Part shown: in pieces, positions 1 to 6,254 of the stretch
Layout: every line of letters begins with the position of its first letter
Numbering within the stretch: the first letter of the stretch is position 1
Origin: Synergistaceae bacterium
GTDB lineage: Bacteria > Synergistota > Synergistia > Synergistales > Thermovirgaceae
DNA length: 6,254 bases
Direction: 5' to 3'
Assembly (NCBI GenBank): GCA_003446665.1
Contig: DMCT01000149.1
Location: 3,729 to 9,982, forward strand
Position numbers and translations under genes: made by a program
The notes under the pieces: model-generated
Databases searched by the model: none
What the model was told of the DNA's origin: nothing
Seen by the model: only the letters and a program-made list of their open reading frames with translations

Positions 1-860
<860 letters not shown>

Positions 861-878
861 ATGCGAAAATTCCAGTTC

Positions 879-907
879 ATTGTAGTCAGATAAGGATGGT
901 GGAGCAA
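879..907 (-). promoter_or_regulatory. Candidate sigma70-type promoter of proS
   Basis: Reading the minus strand, TTGCTC (907-902) is followed after exactly 17 bases by TACAAT (884-879), which matches five of six positions of the TATAAT consensus. The -35 hexamer is weak (TTG only). Transcription would start near 872, giving a leader of about 60 bases. Spacing and position make this the best promoter candidate in the 265-base gap before proS. Confidence 0.5.
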
Positions 908-986
908 GGGTTGCTTGCCGGAATCCGTACATCAACCCACAGGATACCTGTAAGCATCCAACTTAAAAAAACGGCTATGGGTCGAT

Positions 987-1011
987 AAAAACCTTTCAGA
1001 ACTCTACCTGA
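987..1011 (-). terminator. Weak candidate terminator after the patatin-like gene
   Basis: On the minus strand a four-base stem TCAG...CTGA with an 8-base loop is followed, after four bases, by five T residues. A second run of seven T (971-965) lies just downstream without a good stem. Both are weak as intrinsic terminators. The remainder of 810-1074 holds the proS promoter and leader and no gene that I can support. Confidence 0.2.
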
Positions 1012-1020
1012 TACTTCGTT

Positions 1021-1034
1021 ATATTCATGAATAT
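1021..1034. repeat. Perfect 14-bp palindrome between the patatin-like gene and proS
   Basis: ATATTCATGAATAT is a perfect inverted repeat, about 40 bases past the stop of the patatin-like gene and more than 100 bases upstream of the predicted proS promoter. It could be an operator for a dimeric regulator or part of a 3' RNA structure. It is AT-rich and short, so chance is possible. Confidence 0.35.
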
Positions 1035-1074
1035 TCTTACCGCAGAATCGACAAGGTCAGCATGCACCAGCTGG

Positions 1075-3186
1075 TCAGGGTGACGGAACAGTTCTGTAAT
1101 GGCGAGGCTGACCGAGAGAGTAGCCGAAACTCCACTCGCTTTCGTCATCGTAAACTATAAATATTCTGCCATTGAGGAATCTGCCCGGAAGGGTAAAACC
1201 CAGGCCCGCTTCCCAGACGTCCTCTTCAACGTCCCACCCGTCACGGTATATCCTCCCGCCTGTTGCGAAGATATCCATGTGCATTCTACCCCACCAGCTT
1301 TCCTTGAAAAGCCGGCGGAACCCTATCCCCGCCCACAGGGCATTTTCACCCTTCAACGGATGGTCGGCGCGGGAATACAATTCGTTTCGGGCTCCAAGGT
1401 AGGCCGCGGTCCAGGGCTCACTTTTATCACCGAAGATGGCTCCTCCCTTGACAAAAAATTTCCAGGTGTCGTTCAGGGGCTCTACTCCGGCGACTTCGAC
1501 TCTTCCAAGCAGCGTATCATCGGTGTACCACCCTACGCCGCTCAACTCAAGCCCCCTGGTCGGGTCGATCGGATCGTCCATGTTGTTCCATTTCATCGAC
1601 ACCAACGGGCCGTGGTTGTTATGGCTTCCCCTGTAATCCACCTCCTGAACCATGTAGCCAACATAAATCCCATAGGGACTCCAATAGAAATGTTCCCCGA
1701 AGGCGGCCCTATACTGCTCCCAATCAAAAATACCGCTCGATGCGGTTTCCCGTTTTTCACTGCTGCTGTACAGGAACAGGCCCGTCCTCTGTTTCTCCTT
1801 TTTGAGTCGTCCAAGATACTCTGCGTACGCCTCCCACTCGTCGCCGACTCCAATACCGGCATTCAGGAAGTCGCCTTGGGTAAAAACATCCCTGTTGGCA
1901 AGATCGACATACAAGCGTCTGTAGGGATCGAGATTGGAGGCGTAGCCGGAAACAGAAATTTCTCTCGGTGGTTTTTTACGCACTACAAGGTTTATAGCCG
2001 TTTCTTCTGCGTTTGGATCTTCGAGGAAGCACTCGACAAATTTTATATTTTCCCTCTCCCTGAGGTTTCGGCAAACCCTGTCCACCTCGGCGGCGTTCAT
2101 GGGCTTTTGCTTCCATTCTCTGCAAATCTCAAGGAGCCTCTCTTTCTCGTAACCTTCCAGTCCTTCTATCCTGACATCTGTTATCACGGGAAGCGCTTTG
2201 ACTTTTCCTTTTTCAATCCGTTCAGTGGTTTTAGGCATGACGGCACGTATTGAGGTCATCGAGGCCTGTGTCGCGTAACGGCCTCGGGCTATAATTTCAT
2301 CCCATCCCCTGGTTGAAAGCATCGCTTCCGTTCCGACGTCGGGTTTGATCACCACGTCCGCTTCTTTAAGGGCTTCTTCAACGTTCTGGTCCGTCATGAC
2401 GGTAATCATCTGGTCGATAACATCCAGGACGGTTCTTATCTGCTCCCTGGTTTTACCGCGGCTTGTCACGTCGACAACTATGACGGGGTGACCCGGAAAC
2501 AGCTCTTTAGCCTGTGAAACCGGAACATTTGCCACAAGACCACCGTCCACCAAAAGGCGGCCCCTTATTTCCCAGGGCTCAAACAAGGCTGGGATCGATA
2601 TGGAAGCCCTCATCGCAGATACCAGATCCCCGGAATTAAGTACAACGGCTTCTCCCGTCTCGATGTCGGTCGCGACAGCCGCGAAAGGTATGGGAAGATC
2701 TTGGAAAGAATAGACCGACGCGCGTCTTGTCAACATGTAAAGCCTTTCCATAAGGTTTCTGCCCTCAAGCCCTCCGAGCGGACCGGTTATTCTCCACGAC
2801 CTGTCGAATTCGAGTCTCATCAAAGATTTCTCTCCAGGTGTTATCCCACCCTGACCTGCCGTTTCGGACCGGTCATTGAGCAGTTCCCTCAAATCGATCT
2901 CCCGGATAATGTCTTCGAGCTCTTCACCGCTGTAACCGCAGGCGGCCAGACCACCGACGATGGATCCCATGCTCGTTCCGACAATTCCAGCCAAGGGGAT
3001 TCCTTCTTTTTCGAGAACCTGGATAACGCCAACATGGGCGAAACCGCGCGTTCCTCCCCCCGACAGGACCAGAACCACTCCTTCCTTTCCAGGATTCACC
3101 CCTTCCGCCTCTGCCCGGGAAAGGATCAGGGCCGGCAGAATCAAAATAAACAAAAAAAAACGAATCCATTTCTTTTTCTTTATCAC
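1075..3186 (-). CDS. Patatin-like phospholipase with POTRA and outer-membrane barrel (type Vd autotransporter, PlpD-like)
   Basis: A 703-residue protein with the architecture of type Vd autotransporters such as Pseudomonas PlpD: signal peptide, patatin lipase, one POTRA domain and a BamA/Omp85-type barrel. Residues 1-27 are a signal peptide (MIKKKKW, a hydrophobic core, then a likely cut after RAEA); no lipobox is present. The patatin domain (about 36-235) carries the oxyanion loop GGGTRG (43-48), the nucleophile Ser72 in GTSMG, and the dyad partner Asp214 in DGG, so it looks catalytically intact. It would hydrolyse ester lipids, exposed at the surface or released. The POTRA lies at about 333-405. 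The barrel (about 409-703) is rich in alternating aromatic strands and contains DDPIDPTRG (537-545), typical of surface-antigen barrels. Length matches PlpD (about 730). The start is GTG, supported by GGAGGG eight bases upstream and by the signal peptide. The real lipid substrate and any surface cleavage are unknown. Confidence 0.92.
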   Translation of the reverse strand: MIKKKKWIRFFLFILILPALILSRAEAEGVNPGKEGVVLVLSGGGTRGFAHVGVIQVLEKEGIPLAGIVGTSMGSIVGGLAACGYSGEELEDIIREIDLRELLNDRSETAGQGGITPGEKSLMRLEFDRSWRITGPLGGLEGRNLMERLYMLTRRASVYSFQDLPIPFAAVATDIETGEAVVLNSGDLVSAMRASISIPALFEPWEIRGRLLVDGGLVANVPVSQAKELFPGHPVIVVDVTSRGKTREQIRTVLDVIDQMITVMTDQNVEEALKEADVVIKPDVGTEAMLSTRGWDEIIARGRYATQASMTSIRAVMPKTTERIEKGKVKALPVITDVRIEGLEGYEKERLLEICREWKQKPMNAAEVDRVCRNLRERENIKFVECFLEDPNAEETAINLVVRKKPPREISVSGYASNLDPYRRLYVDLANRDVFTQGDFLNAGIGVGDEWEAYAEYLGRLKKEKQRTGLFLYSSSEKRETASSGIFDWEQYRAAFGEHFYWSPYGIYVGYMVQEVDYRGSHNNHGPLVSMKWNNMDDPIDPTRGLELSGVGWYTDDTLLGRVEVAGVEPLNDTWKFFVKGGAIFGDKSEPWTAAYLGARNELYSRADHPLKGENALWAGIGFRRLFKESWWGRMHMDIFATGGRIYRDGWDVEEDVWEAGLGFTLPGRFLNGRIFIVYDDESEWSFGYSLGQPRHYRTVPSP
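3152..3160. repeat. Nine-base A/T homopolymer inside signal-peptide codons
   Basis: The plus strand has nine consecutive A residues. On the coding minus strand these are nine T within CGT TTT TTT TTG, encoding the RFFL at the beginning of the signal-peptide hydrophobic core (residues 9-12). A one-base slip here would frameshift almost the whole protein. It may simply reflect Phe-rich codon choice. Confidence 0.8.
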
Positions 3187-3194
3187 GACGGAAG

Positions 3195-3200
3195 CCCTCC
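3195..3200 (-). promoter_or_regulatory. Ribosome binding site of the patatin-like gene
   Basis: GGAGGG on the minus strand lies eight bases upstream of the GTG at 3186. It decides in favour of this non-ATG start, which also begins a proper signal peptide. Confidence 0.65.
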
Positions 3201-3239
3201 AACAGTTACCTGCAATGTTTCAATGCTACCTTTGACCTT

Positions 3240-3245
3240 ATAATA
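3240..3245 (-). promoter_or_regulatory. Possible -10 element for the patatin-like gene
   Basis: TATTAT on the minus strand, inside an AT-rich patch about 55 bases upstream of the GTG start. I found no convincing -35 hexamer at a suitable distance, so this is only a candidate. Confidence 0.25.
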
Positions 3246-3322
3246 ACAGAATCAGGCTTTACCGATCGGCGGGACGAGCGTAAGAACCAACTTTTCCGGA
3301 CATAGAGCTTGTCTACCGTACA

Positions 3323-3328
3323 TATAAT
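3323..3328 (+). promoter_or_regulatory. Possible -10 element for the racemase gene
   Basis: A perfect TATAAT on the plus strand about 75 bases before the racemase ATG. The region 17-18 bases upstream gives only a poor -35 match, so an activator might be needed or the match may be fortuitous. The 218-base gap between the divergent racemase and patatin-like genes must hold promoters for both directions. Confidence 0.4.
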
Positions 3329-3390
3329 GCTTTAGTCATAAGGCTGGTGTCTAAAAATCAGTCAGTGGGATAAGGAACGGACCATCCAGG

Positions 3391-3396
3391 AGGAGG
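3391..3396 (+). promoter_or_regulatory. Ribosome binding site of the racemase gene
   Basis: AGGAGG, within a longer purine run, sits eight bases before the ATG at 3405. It is a strong site at ideal spacing and fixes the start. Confidence 0.85.
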
Positions 3397-3404
3397 CTTT
3401 TTAT

Positions 3405-4127
3405 ATGTCCCGACGACCTTCTGAAATTCTCGGAATACTGGGCGGCATGGGGCCTGCGGCGACAGCCGAATTTCTCAGGCTCCTTTCAGTTTTTGCACCT
3501 GCAGAAAAAGACCAGGACCACCCCAGGGTGTACTTGCTTTCAGACCCATGGATACCCGACAGGACCGAGGCCATTATCGGCAACGGACCCGATCCGGGTC
3601 CCCGCATCCTGGAAGACTTTAAGAAATTGGCCGAATGGGGTGCTTCGCTTTTAGCGGTTCCATGCAACACAGCTCACGTGTTCATCGACAAGCTGATGGG
3701 AGAAGTCCCCCTTCCCCTGATTCACATAGTCGACGCTACGATAAGCGAAGCCGCTTCAAGGGATAGTGGAGGGGCATGGCTTCTTGCCAGCAAGGGGACC
3801 GTGGCTTCGGGAATTTACGAGAAGCACGCTAAAGAAAGGGGATACCCGTTAAAAATACCCGGCGAAGGCCAACGGGAAAAGATCCACGAAACGGTAAGGC
3901 TCGTAAAGGCGAATGAAACACAACGAGCAGGGAAATTGCTGGGGGAAATAGTCAAAACCCTTCGCGATTCTCAAAATCTACCCTTTATAGCCGCGTGCAC
4001 GGAACTACCTTTAGCCTGGGAAGCGGGCGGACTTCCGGCGGACTGGATGATTTCAAGCCTCCATGCGCTCGCCCTATCTTGCATCAGGCGCCTTTATGGC
4101 GGCGATGGGGCTGCCCCAACCGCCTGA
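3405..4127 (+). CDS. Aspartate/glutamate racemase family amino-acid racemase
   Basis: A 240-residue cytosolic, cofactor-independent racemase of the Asp/Glu racemase superfamily (aspartate racemase / YgeA-like branch), which interconverts L- and D-amino acids by a two-cysteine proton-transfer mechanism. The N-terminus has the family signature ILGILGGMGPAAT (8-20). The two catalytic cysteines are both present: Cys87 in VPCNTAH and Cys198 in ACTELPL. PDRTEAII (51-58) fits the substrate-loop region usually seen after the first strand. Length is normal (about 230-250) and there is no signal peptide. The substrate cannot be read from sequence: aspartate, glutamate or a broader set are all possible. 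D-amino acids could serve peptidoglycan or be released. The gene is transcribed divergently from the patatin-like gene and converges on the CLC gene, so it is probably monocistronic. Confidence 0.93.
   Translation: MSRRPSEILGILGGMGPAATAEFLRLLSVFAPAEKDQDHPRVYLLSDPWIPDRTEAIIGNGPDPGPRILEDFKKLAEWGASLLAVPCNTAHVFIDKLMGEVPLPLIHIVDATISEAASRDSGGAWLLASKGTVASGIYEKHAKERGYPLKIPGEGQREKIHETVRLVKANETQRAGKLLGEIVKTLRDSQNLPFIAACTELPLAWEAGGLPADWMISSLHALALSCIRRLYGGDGAAPTA
4098..4124. other. GC-rich hairpin at the 3' end of the racemase gene
   Basis: GGCGG (4098-4102) pairs with CCGCC (4120-4124), and inside it GGGG (4107-4110) pairs with CCCC (4114-4117) around CTG, separated by a small internal loop. It lies in the last codons of the racemase and directly in front of its stop. 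No good U-tract follows on either strand, so it is a possible transcript-end or pause structure rather than a clear intrinsic terminator. Confidence 0.35.
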
Positions 4128-4154
4128 GCAATTTAGCCAGAGCTGACAGGTTTT
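4123..4154 (+). terminator. Weak candidate terminator of the racemase gene
   Basis: CCTG-AGC (4123-4129) can pair with GCT-CAGG (4142-4150, with a two-base GA bulge), followed immediately by TTTT. It overlaps the racemase stop codon and reaches the end of the convergent CLC gene. The stem is short and bulged, so confidence is low, but a terminator is expected in this tight convergent gap. Confidence 0.3.
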
Positions 4155-5469
4155 AAATAATTTCAGAAATCTCTTCGTCCTCTGATTTTATTTTCCTGTA
4201 ACCAGGCAATGGCACCTTTGACCTGGCCAGTATCTGGCTCGGGTAAAGGCTTCTGTGGCCGCTGATAGCAAAGGATACCACGGAGACGATGGCGGCAAAG
4301 GCGCCTGCTTGTACACCAAAAAGTTCCGTAGCAAGGAAAACGGCCGCAATGGGAGTGTTCGCCGAACCAGCGAGCACTCCCGCAAAACCCAGAACGCTGA
4401 AAAAGACCGGATCGAGATGAAAAATCGAGCCGAAGGCTGAACCAGCGGCGGTCCCCACGAAAAATGTCGGCGTCAGGACGCCGCCCGTTCCACCGAACGC
4501 GAGGGTAATGCCGGTAGCCAGCGACTTTACCGCAAAAGCGTAAACAGGGACGGAACCTCCGTGAAAAATTTGAATTATGGTAGATTCGCCCAGCCCCAGG
4601 TACATATCACCGAAAAAGGCCCAGATCAAAAGAAGCGCAGCCGAACCGAGCAAAGCTTTCTTGTAGGGGCCAAAAGGAACCTTTTTCGCAATTCTTTCCA
4701 GTAAAGAGAGCATTTCTATGTGAAAGAGTGAAACAAAACCAAAAAAAACACCGGCCAAAACGACGAAGCCAAAAACAAGCGGCGTAAACGCCGGAATTTC
4801 GACGAAGGTCGCCACCTTGTAGGGAATCCCCAGGAACAGCGCTGTATGATAGGAAACAATACTGCTGACGAAAGACGGCAAAAGCACGTCGTAAAGCATC
4901 TGCCCCATGAATAAAACTTCCAGGCCGAATACGGCGCCCGCGACGGGAGTCCCAAAGACTGCAGCAAAACCAGAGGAAATTCCGCACACCACAAGTTTCT
5001 GCCTATCCGTTTCGTTGAAACCAGCTGAAGTCGAAATACCGGACATGAGAGCAGCCCCGATCTGTGCGCATGGACCAACACGCCCGGCCGATCCCCCAAC
5101 GGCTATGGTAAGTATGGAGGCAACCATCTTGACTGGAGCGATCCTGAGCGGGATGAGGCCCCTAAATTTGTGAACCGCCTGAACGGCTATATCACGCTTC
5201 AAATGGGGACTATCAAGTCCGGAGATTTTTATTATAAAGGTGCTGGCAAGAAATCCGGCAGGCAATAAAAACAAGCGCCAGAAACCTGGGGAAGCCACAA
5301 TGGATGAGGCCACTTTCAGGGATTGTAAAAACAGTGCCGAAAAAGATCCCACTATCACTCCCGTGACAAACGCGAGAAAAAGCCATTTGACAAGCTCAAA
5401 AATGAAATAAGACTCTTCGACAAAAAAATGTGTAACCTTTTTTGTTGGCTTCACGCTGTTTTTAGCCAT
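4153..5469 (-). CDS. CLC-family chloride channel/transporter with valine at both coupling-glutamate positions
   Basis: A 438-residue polytopic inner-membrane protein of the CLC family, which moves chloride or other anions as a channel or as a Cl-/H+ exchanger. Family landmarks in order: a diverged helix-D region near SGLDSP (83-88); GGSAGRVGPCAQIGAA (125-140), equivalent to the GREGP anion-filter segment; GTPVAGAVFGLEVL (173-186); the helix-N filter motif GGTGGVLTP (326-334); and SLYPSQILAR (407-416), whose Tyr409 matches the filter tyrosine of ClC-ec1 (Y445). No C-terminal CBS domains follow. The gating glutamate (E148 of ClC-ec1) is Val131 here and the inner proton glutamate (E203) is Val185, while the neighbouring Glu184 is kept. 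This suggests passive conduction rather than proton exchange, which is inference. The ATG at 5469 has only a weak, distant Shine-Dalgarno match, but an in-frame stop lies eight codons upstream. The gene may be co-transcribed with the RuvC-like gene 60 bases before it. Confidence 0.93.
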   Translation of the reverse strand: MAKNSVKPTKKVTHFFVEESYFIFELVKWLFLAFVTGVIVGSFSALFLQSLKVASSIVASPGFWRLFLLPAGFLASTFIIKISGLDSPHLKRDIAVQAVHKFRGLIPLRIAPVKMVASILTIAVGGSAGRVGPCAQIGAALMSGISTSAGFNETDRQKLVVCGISSGFAAVFGTPVAGAVFGLEVLFMGQMLYDVLLPSFVSSIVSYHTALFLGIPYKVATFVEIPAFTPLVFGFVVLAGVFFGFVSLFHIEMLSLLERIAKKVPFGPYKKALLGSAALLLIWAFFGDMYLGLGESTIIQIFHGGSVPVYAFAVKSLATGITLAFGGTGGVLTPTFFVGTAAGSAFGSIFHLDPVFFSVLGFAGVLAGSANTPIAAVFLATELFGVQAGAFAAIVSVVSFAISGHRSLYPSQILARSKVPLPGYRKIKSEDEEISEII

Positions 5470-5529
5470 CTCGCCCGTTTTTCCCTTCGGTTAATAAACC
5501 AGATTCATTATCGGGACTTTAAAACCGCT

Positions 5530-5982
5530 CTAATCCTCCCCGAATAATCCCAGAAAGTCCAGGACCAGTCTCCATGCCGCAAGATCGTCTATCGGGCGGG
5601 GCGGCACCCTGAAAGAAAGTGGGACCAGCCGCCCCAGGCCACGCGGCGGATGCAGGGCCCAGTAGAGTTTCCTCGCCCTGAGAGTGGAGTACGTCTCAGA
5701 GACTGCATCAAAAGGCAGGTTCTCGCTCCGCAAAATATCTGCGACCTTCTTCATCCCGGTCCCTTCCCCCAAGAGGATCTTTTCAACGGGAGGCAGGAAG
5801 AGCTCGTCGTCTTTTCCCTCAAACACCCAATTTTCGAACCCCGACGTTTCTCCCGACCCTATCGCATCGAGCCACTCATTGAACTCGGGCAGGGGCGTAA
5901 CTCCCGAAAGGAGAAGGCTTCCGTCCTTTTTTACAAAGGCCCATCCGAATTTCTCACGCCCCGGATCTATACCCACCAGCAT
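5530..5982 (-). CDS. RuvC/YqgF-like RNase H-fold protein (predicted Holliday-junction resolvase-type nuclease)
   Basis: A 150-residue protein of the RuvC/YqgF-like RNase H superfamily, whose members cut nucleic acid (Holliday junctions or pre-16S rRNA ends) using a few acidic residues and Mg2+. The first strand has MLVGIDPGREKFGWAFV with Asp6; LLGEGTG (70-76) matches the glycine-rich segment after the central strand; SETYSTLRARKLYW (95-108) matches the DERxTTxxA motif of YqgF with Glu96 as the acidic residue; and PPRPIDDLAAW (127-137) gives the C-terminal Asp132/Asp133. The preserved carboxylates suggest an active enzyme, but the sequence differs from canonical YqgF, notably by Ser95 where Asp is usual and by the RGLGRLVPLSF insert before the last helix, so I leave the gene symbol empty. 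The ATG overlaps the stop of the upstream acyltransferase gene (TGATG) and has its own AGGTGA site, showing translational coupling. The job in the cell is uncertain. Confidence 0.75.
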   Translation of the reverse strand: MLVGIDPGREKFGWAFVKKDGSLLLSGVTPLPEFNEWLDAIGSGETSGFENWVFEGKDDELFLPPVEKILLGEGTGMKKVADILRSENLPFDAVSETYSTLRARKLYWALHPPRGLGRLVPLSFRVPPRPIDDLAAWRLVLDFLGLFGED

Positions 5983-6254
5983 CAGCGGTCACCTGTGGTC
6001 GAAGCCCACCGGGGGTATAACCACATCCACTGACCGGGATATCTGGAAATCCATTCGCTGATGATATCGTTGCAAAGACGGACGGACCCTTCCAGGTCGT
6101 CCCCGAAGCTTTCCCCGGACGGCGGTTTCAGAGGGGGCAGAAGATAAAGGTCGTGGTTGATCCCATCGGGTCTCCTGATAATAAAAAGCGGAACAATTCT
6201 CGATTTCAGTTTGTCTGCCATTTTCAAAGGACCATAAGGCGTACTGGCATCTAT
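5982..6254 (-). CDS. Lipid A biosynthesis acyltransferase family protein (LpxL/HtrB-like), C-terminal part
   Basis: The last 90 residues of a gene that enters from the right edge. The visible sequence begins IDASTPYGPLKMADKLKSRI, continues with VPLFIIRRPDG, and ends with ISRYPGQWMWLYPRW and a short tail. The YPxQWMWLxxRW ending and the IVPLFIIRRPDG strand are characteristic of the LpxL/HtrB/LpxM family, inner-membrane enzymes that add secondary acyl chains to Kdo-lipid A on the cytoplasmic face. The catalytic HX4D motif lies outside the window, so activity and acyl-chain preference cannot be judged. No start is in view; the reading frame is open to the edge. Its stop overlaps the RuvC-like start by one base. 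The presence of this gene is the main evidence for a lipid A-bearing outer membrane. Confidence 0.87.
   Translation of the reverse strand: MDASTPYGPLKMADKLKSRIVPLFIIRRPDGINHDLYLLPPLKPPSGESFGDDLEGSVRLCNDIISEWISRYPGQWMWLYPRWASTTGDR
5989..5994 (-). promoter_or_regulatory. Ribosome binding site of the RuvC-like gene
   Basis: AGGTGA on the minus strand lies six bases upstream of the ATG at 5982, inside the last codons of the acyltransferase gene. Together with the TGATG overlap it supports this start and coupled translation. Confidence 0.6.

Noticed and set aside
1099..2253. A 384-codon open frame on the plus strand opposite the patatin-like gene
   Set aside because: It is in exact codon register with the true gene, so its stops would need TTA, CTA or TCA in the sense strand, codons this gene uses little. 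The translation has no recognisable domain and the opposite strand has clear catalytic motifs.
2701..3243. A 180-codon plus-strand frame across the start of the patatin-like gene
   Set aside because: It overlaps the signal-peptide and patatin codons, has no good ribosome binding site or domain, and its content is a low-complexity reflection of the opposite gene.
4607..5099. Two overlapping minus-strand frames within the CLC gene
   Set aside because: They are out-of-frame readings of the CLC gene, whose own frame is continuous and carries all family motifs; no frameshift is indicated.
5470..5529. Promoter or terminator between the RuvC-like and CLC genes
   Set aside because: A GATAAT and a GGTT-TATT-AACC repeat occur, but there is no suitable -35 hexamer and the stem is only four base pairs without a U-tract.
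5650..6061. Plus-strand frames of about 125 codons opposite the RuvC-like and acyltransferase genes
   Set aside because: No family features, and both minus-strand genes have conserved motifs and coupled starts.
5982..6227. Start of the acyltransferase-family frame at 6227
   Set aside because: That codon is TTG encoding an internal leucine; the frame stays open to the right edge with family-like sequence before it, so the gene is a 3' fragment, not a small complete one.

Overview
The window holds six protein-coding genes and very little spare DNA. Five lie on the minus strand; the amino-acid racemase is the only plus-strand gene. Two genes run off the ends: a prolyl-tRNA synthetase at the left and a lipid A acyltransferase-family gene at the right. 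No rRNA, tRNA, CRISPR array, insertion sequence or other mobile element was seen, and no gap between genes exceeds about 265 bases.

The gene content points to a diderm (outer-membrane) bacterium. A BamA-type beta-barrel protein with a signal peptide and a lipid A acyltransferase both need an outer membrane with lipopolysaccharide-like lipid. The prolyl-tRNA synthetase is the short archaeal/eukaryote-like type without the bacterial editing insertion. Together with moderate GC and strong Shine-Dalgarno sites this would suit a lineage such as Synergistota. That assignment is an inference from gene flavour, not a database result.

Layout, left to right. (1) 1-809, minus: N-terminal 269 residues of ProS, with its own plausible sigma70-type promoter and a perfect ribosome binding site. 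(2) 810-1074: intergenic, with the proS promoter and leader, a 14-bp palindrome and a weak terminator candidate for the next gene. (3) 1075-3186, minus: a 703-residue patatin-POTRA-barrel protein, i.e. a type Vd (PlpD-like) autotransporter. (4) 3187-3404: divergent intergenic region. (5) 3405-4127, plus: Asp/Glu-racemase-family enzyme with both catalytic cysteines. (6) 4128-4152: very short convergent gap with hairpin potential. (7) 4153-5469, minus: CLC-family chloride transport protein. (8) 5530-5982, minus: small RuvC/YqgF-like RNase H-fold protein. (9) 5982-6254, minus: C-terminus of an LpxL/HtrB-type acyltransferase, whose stop codon overlaps the start of the RuvC-like gene (TGATG).

The acyltransferase and RuvC-like genes are almost certainly co-transcribed, and the CLC gene 60 bases downstream may belong to the same transcript. 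The remaining genes look like separate units, and I see no evidence that they form one pathway. I did not find a convincing new multi-gene system. The most notable points are a CLC protein with valine at both glutamate positions that normally couple chloride to protons, and a type Vd autotransporter with a nine-base homopolymer inside its signal-peptide codons.
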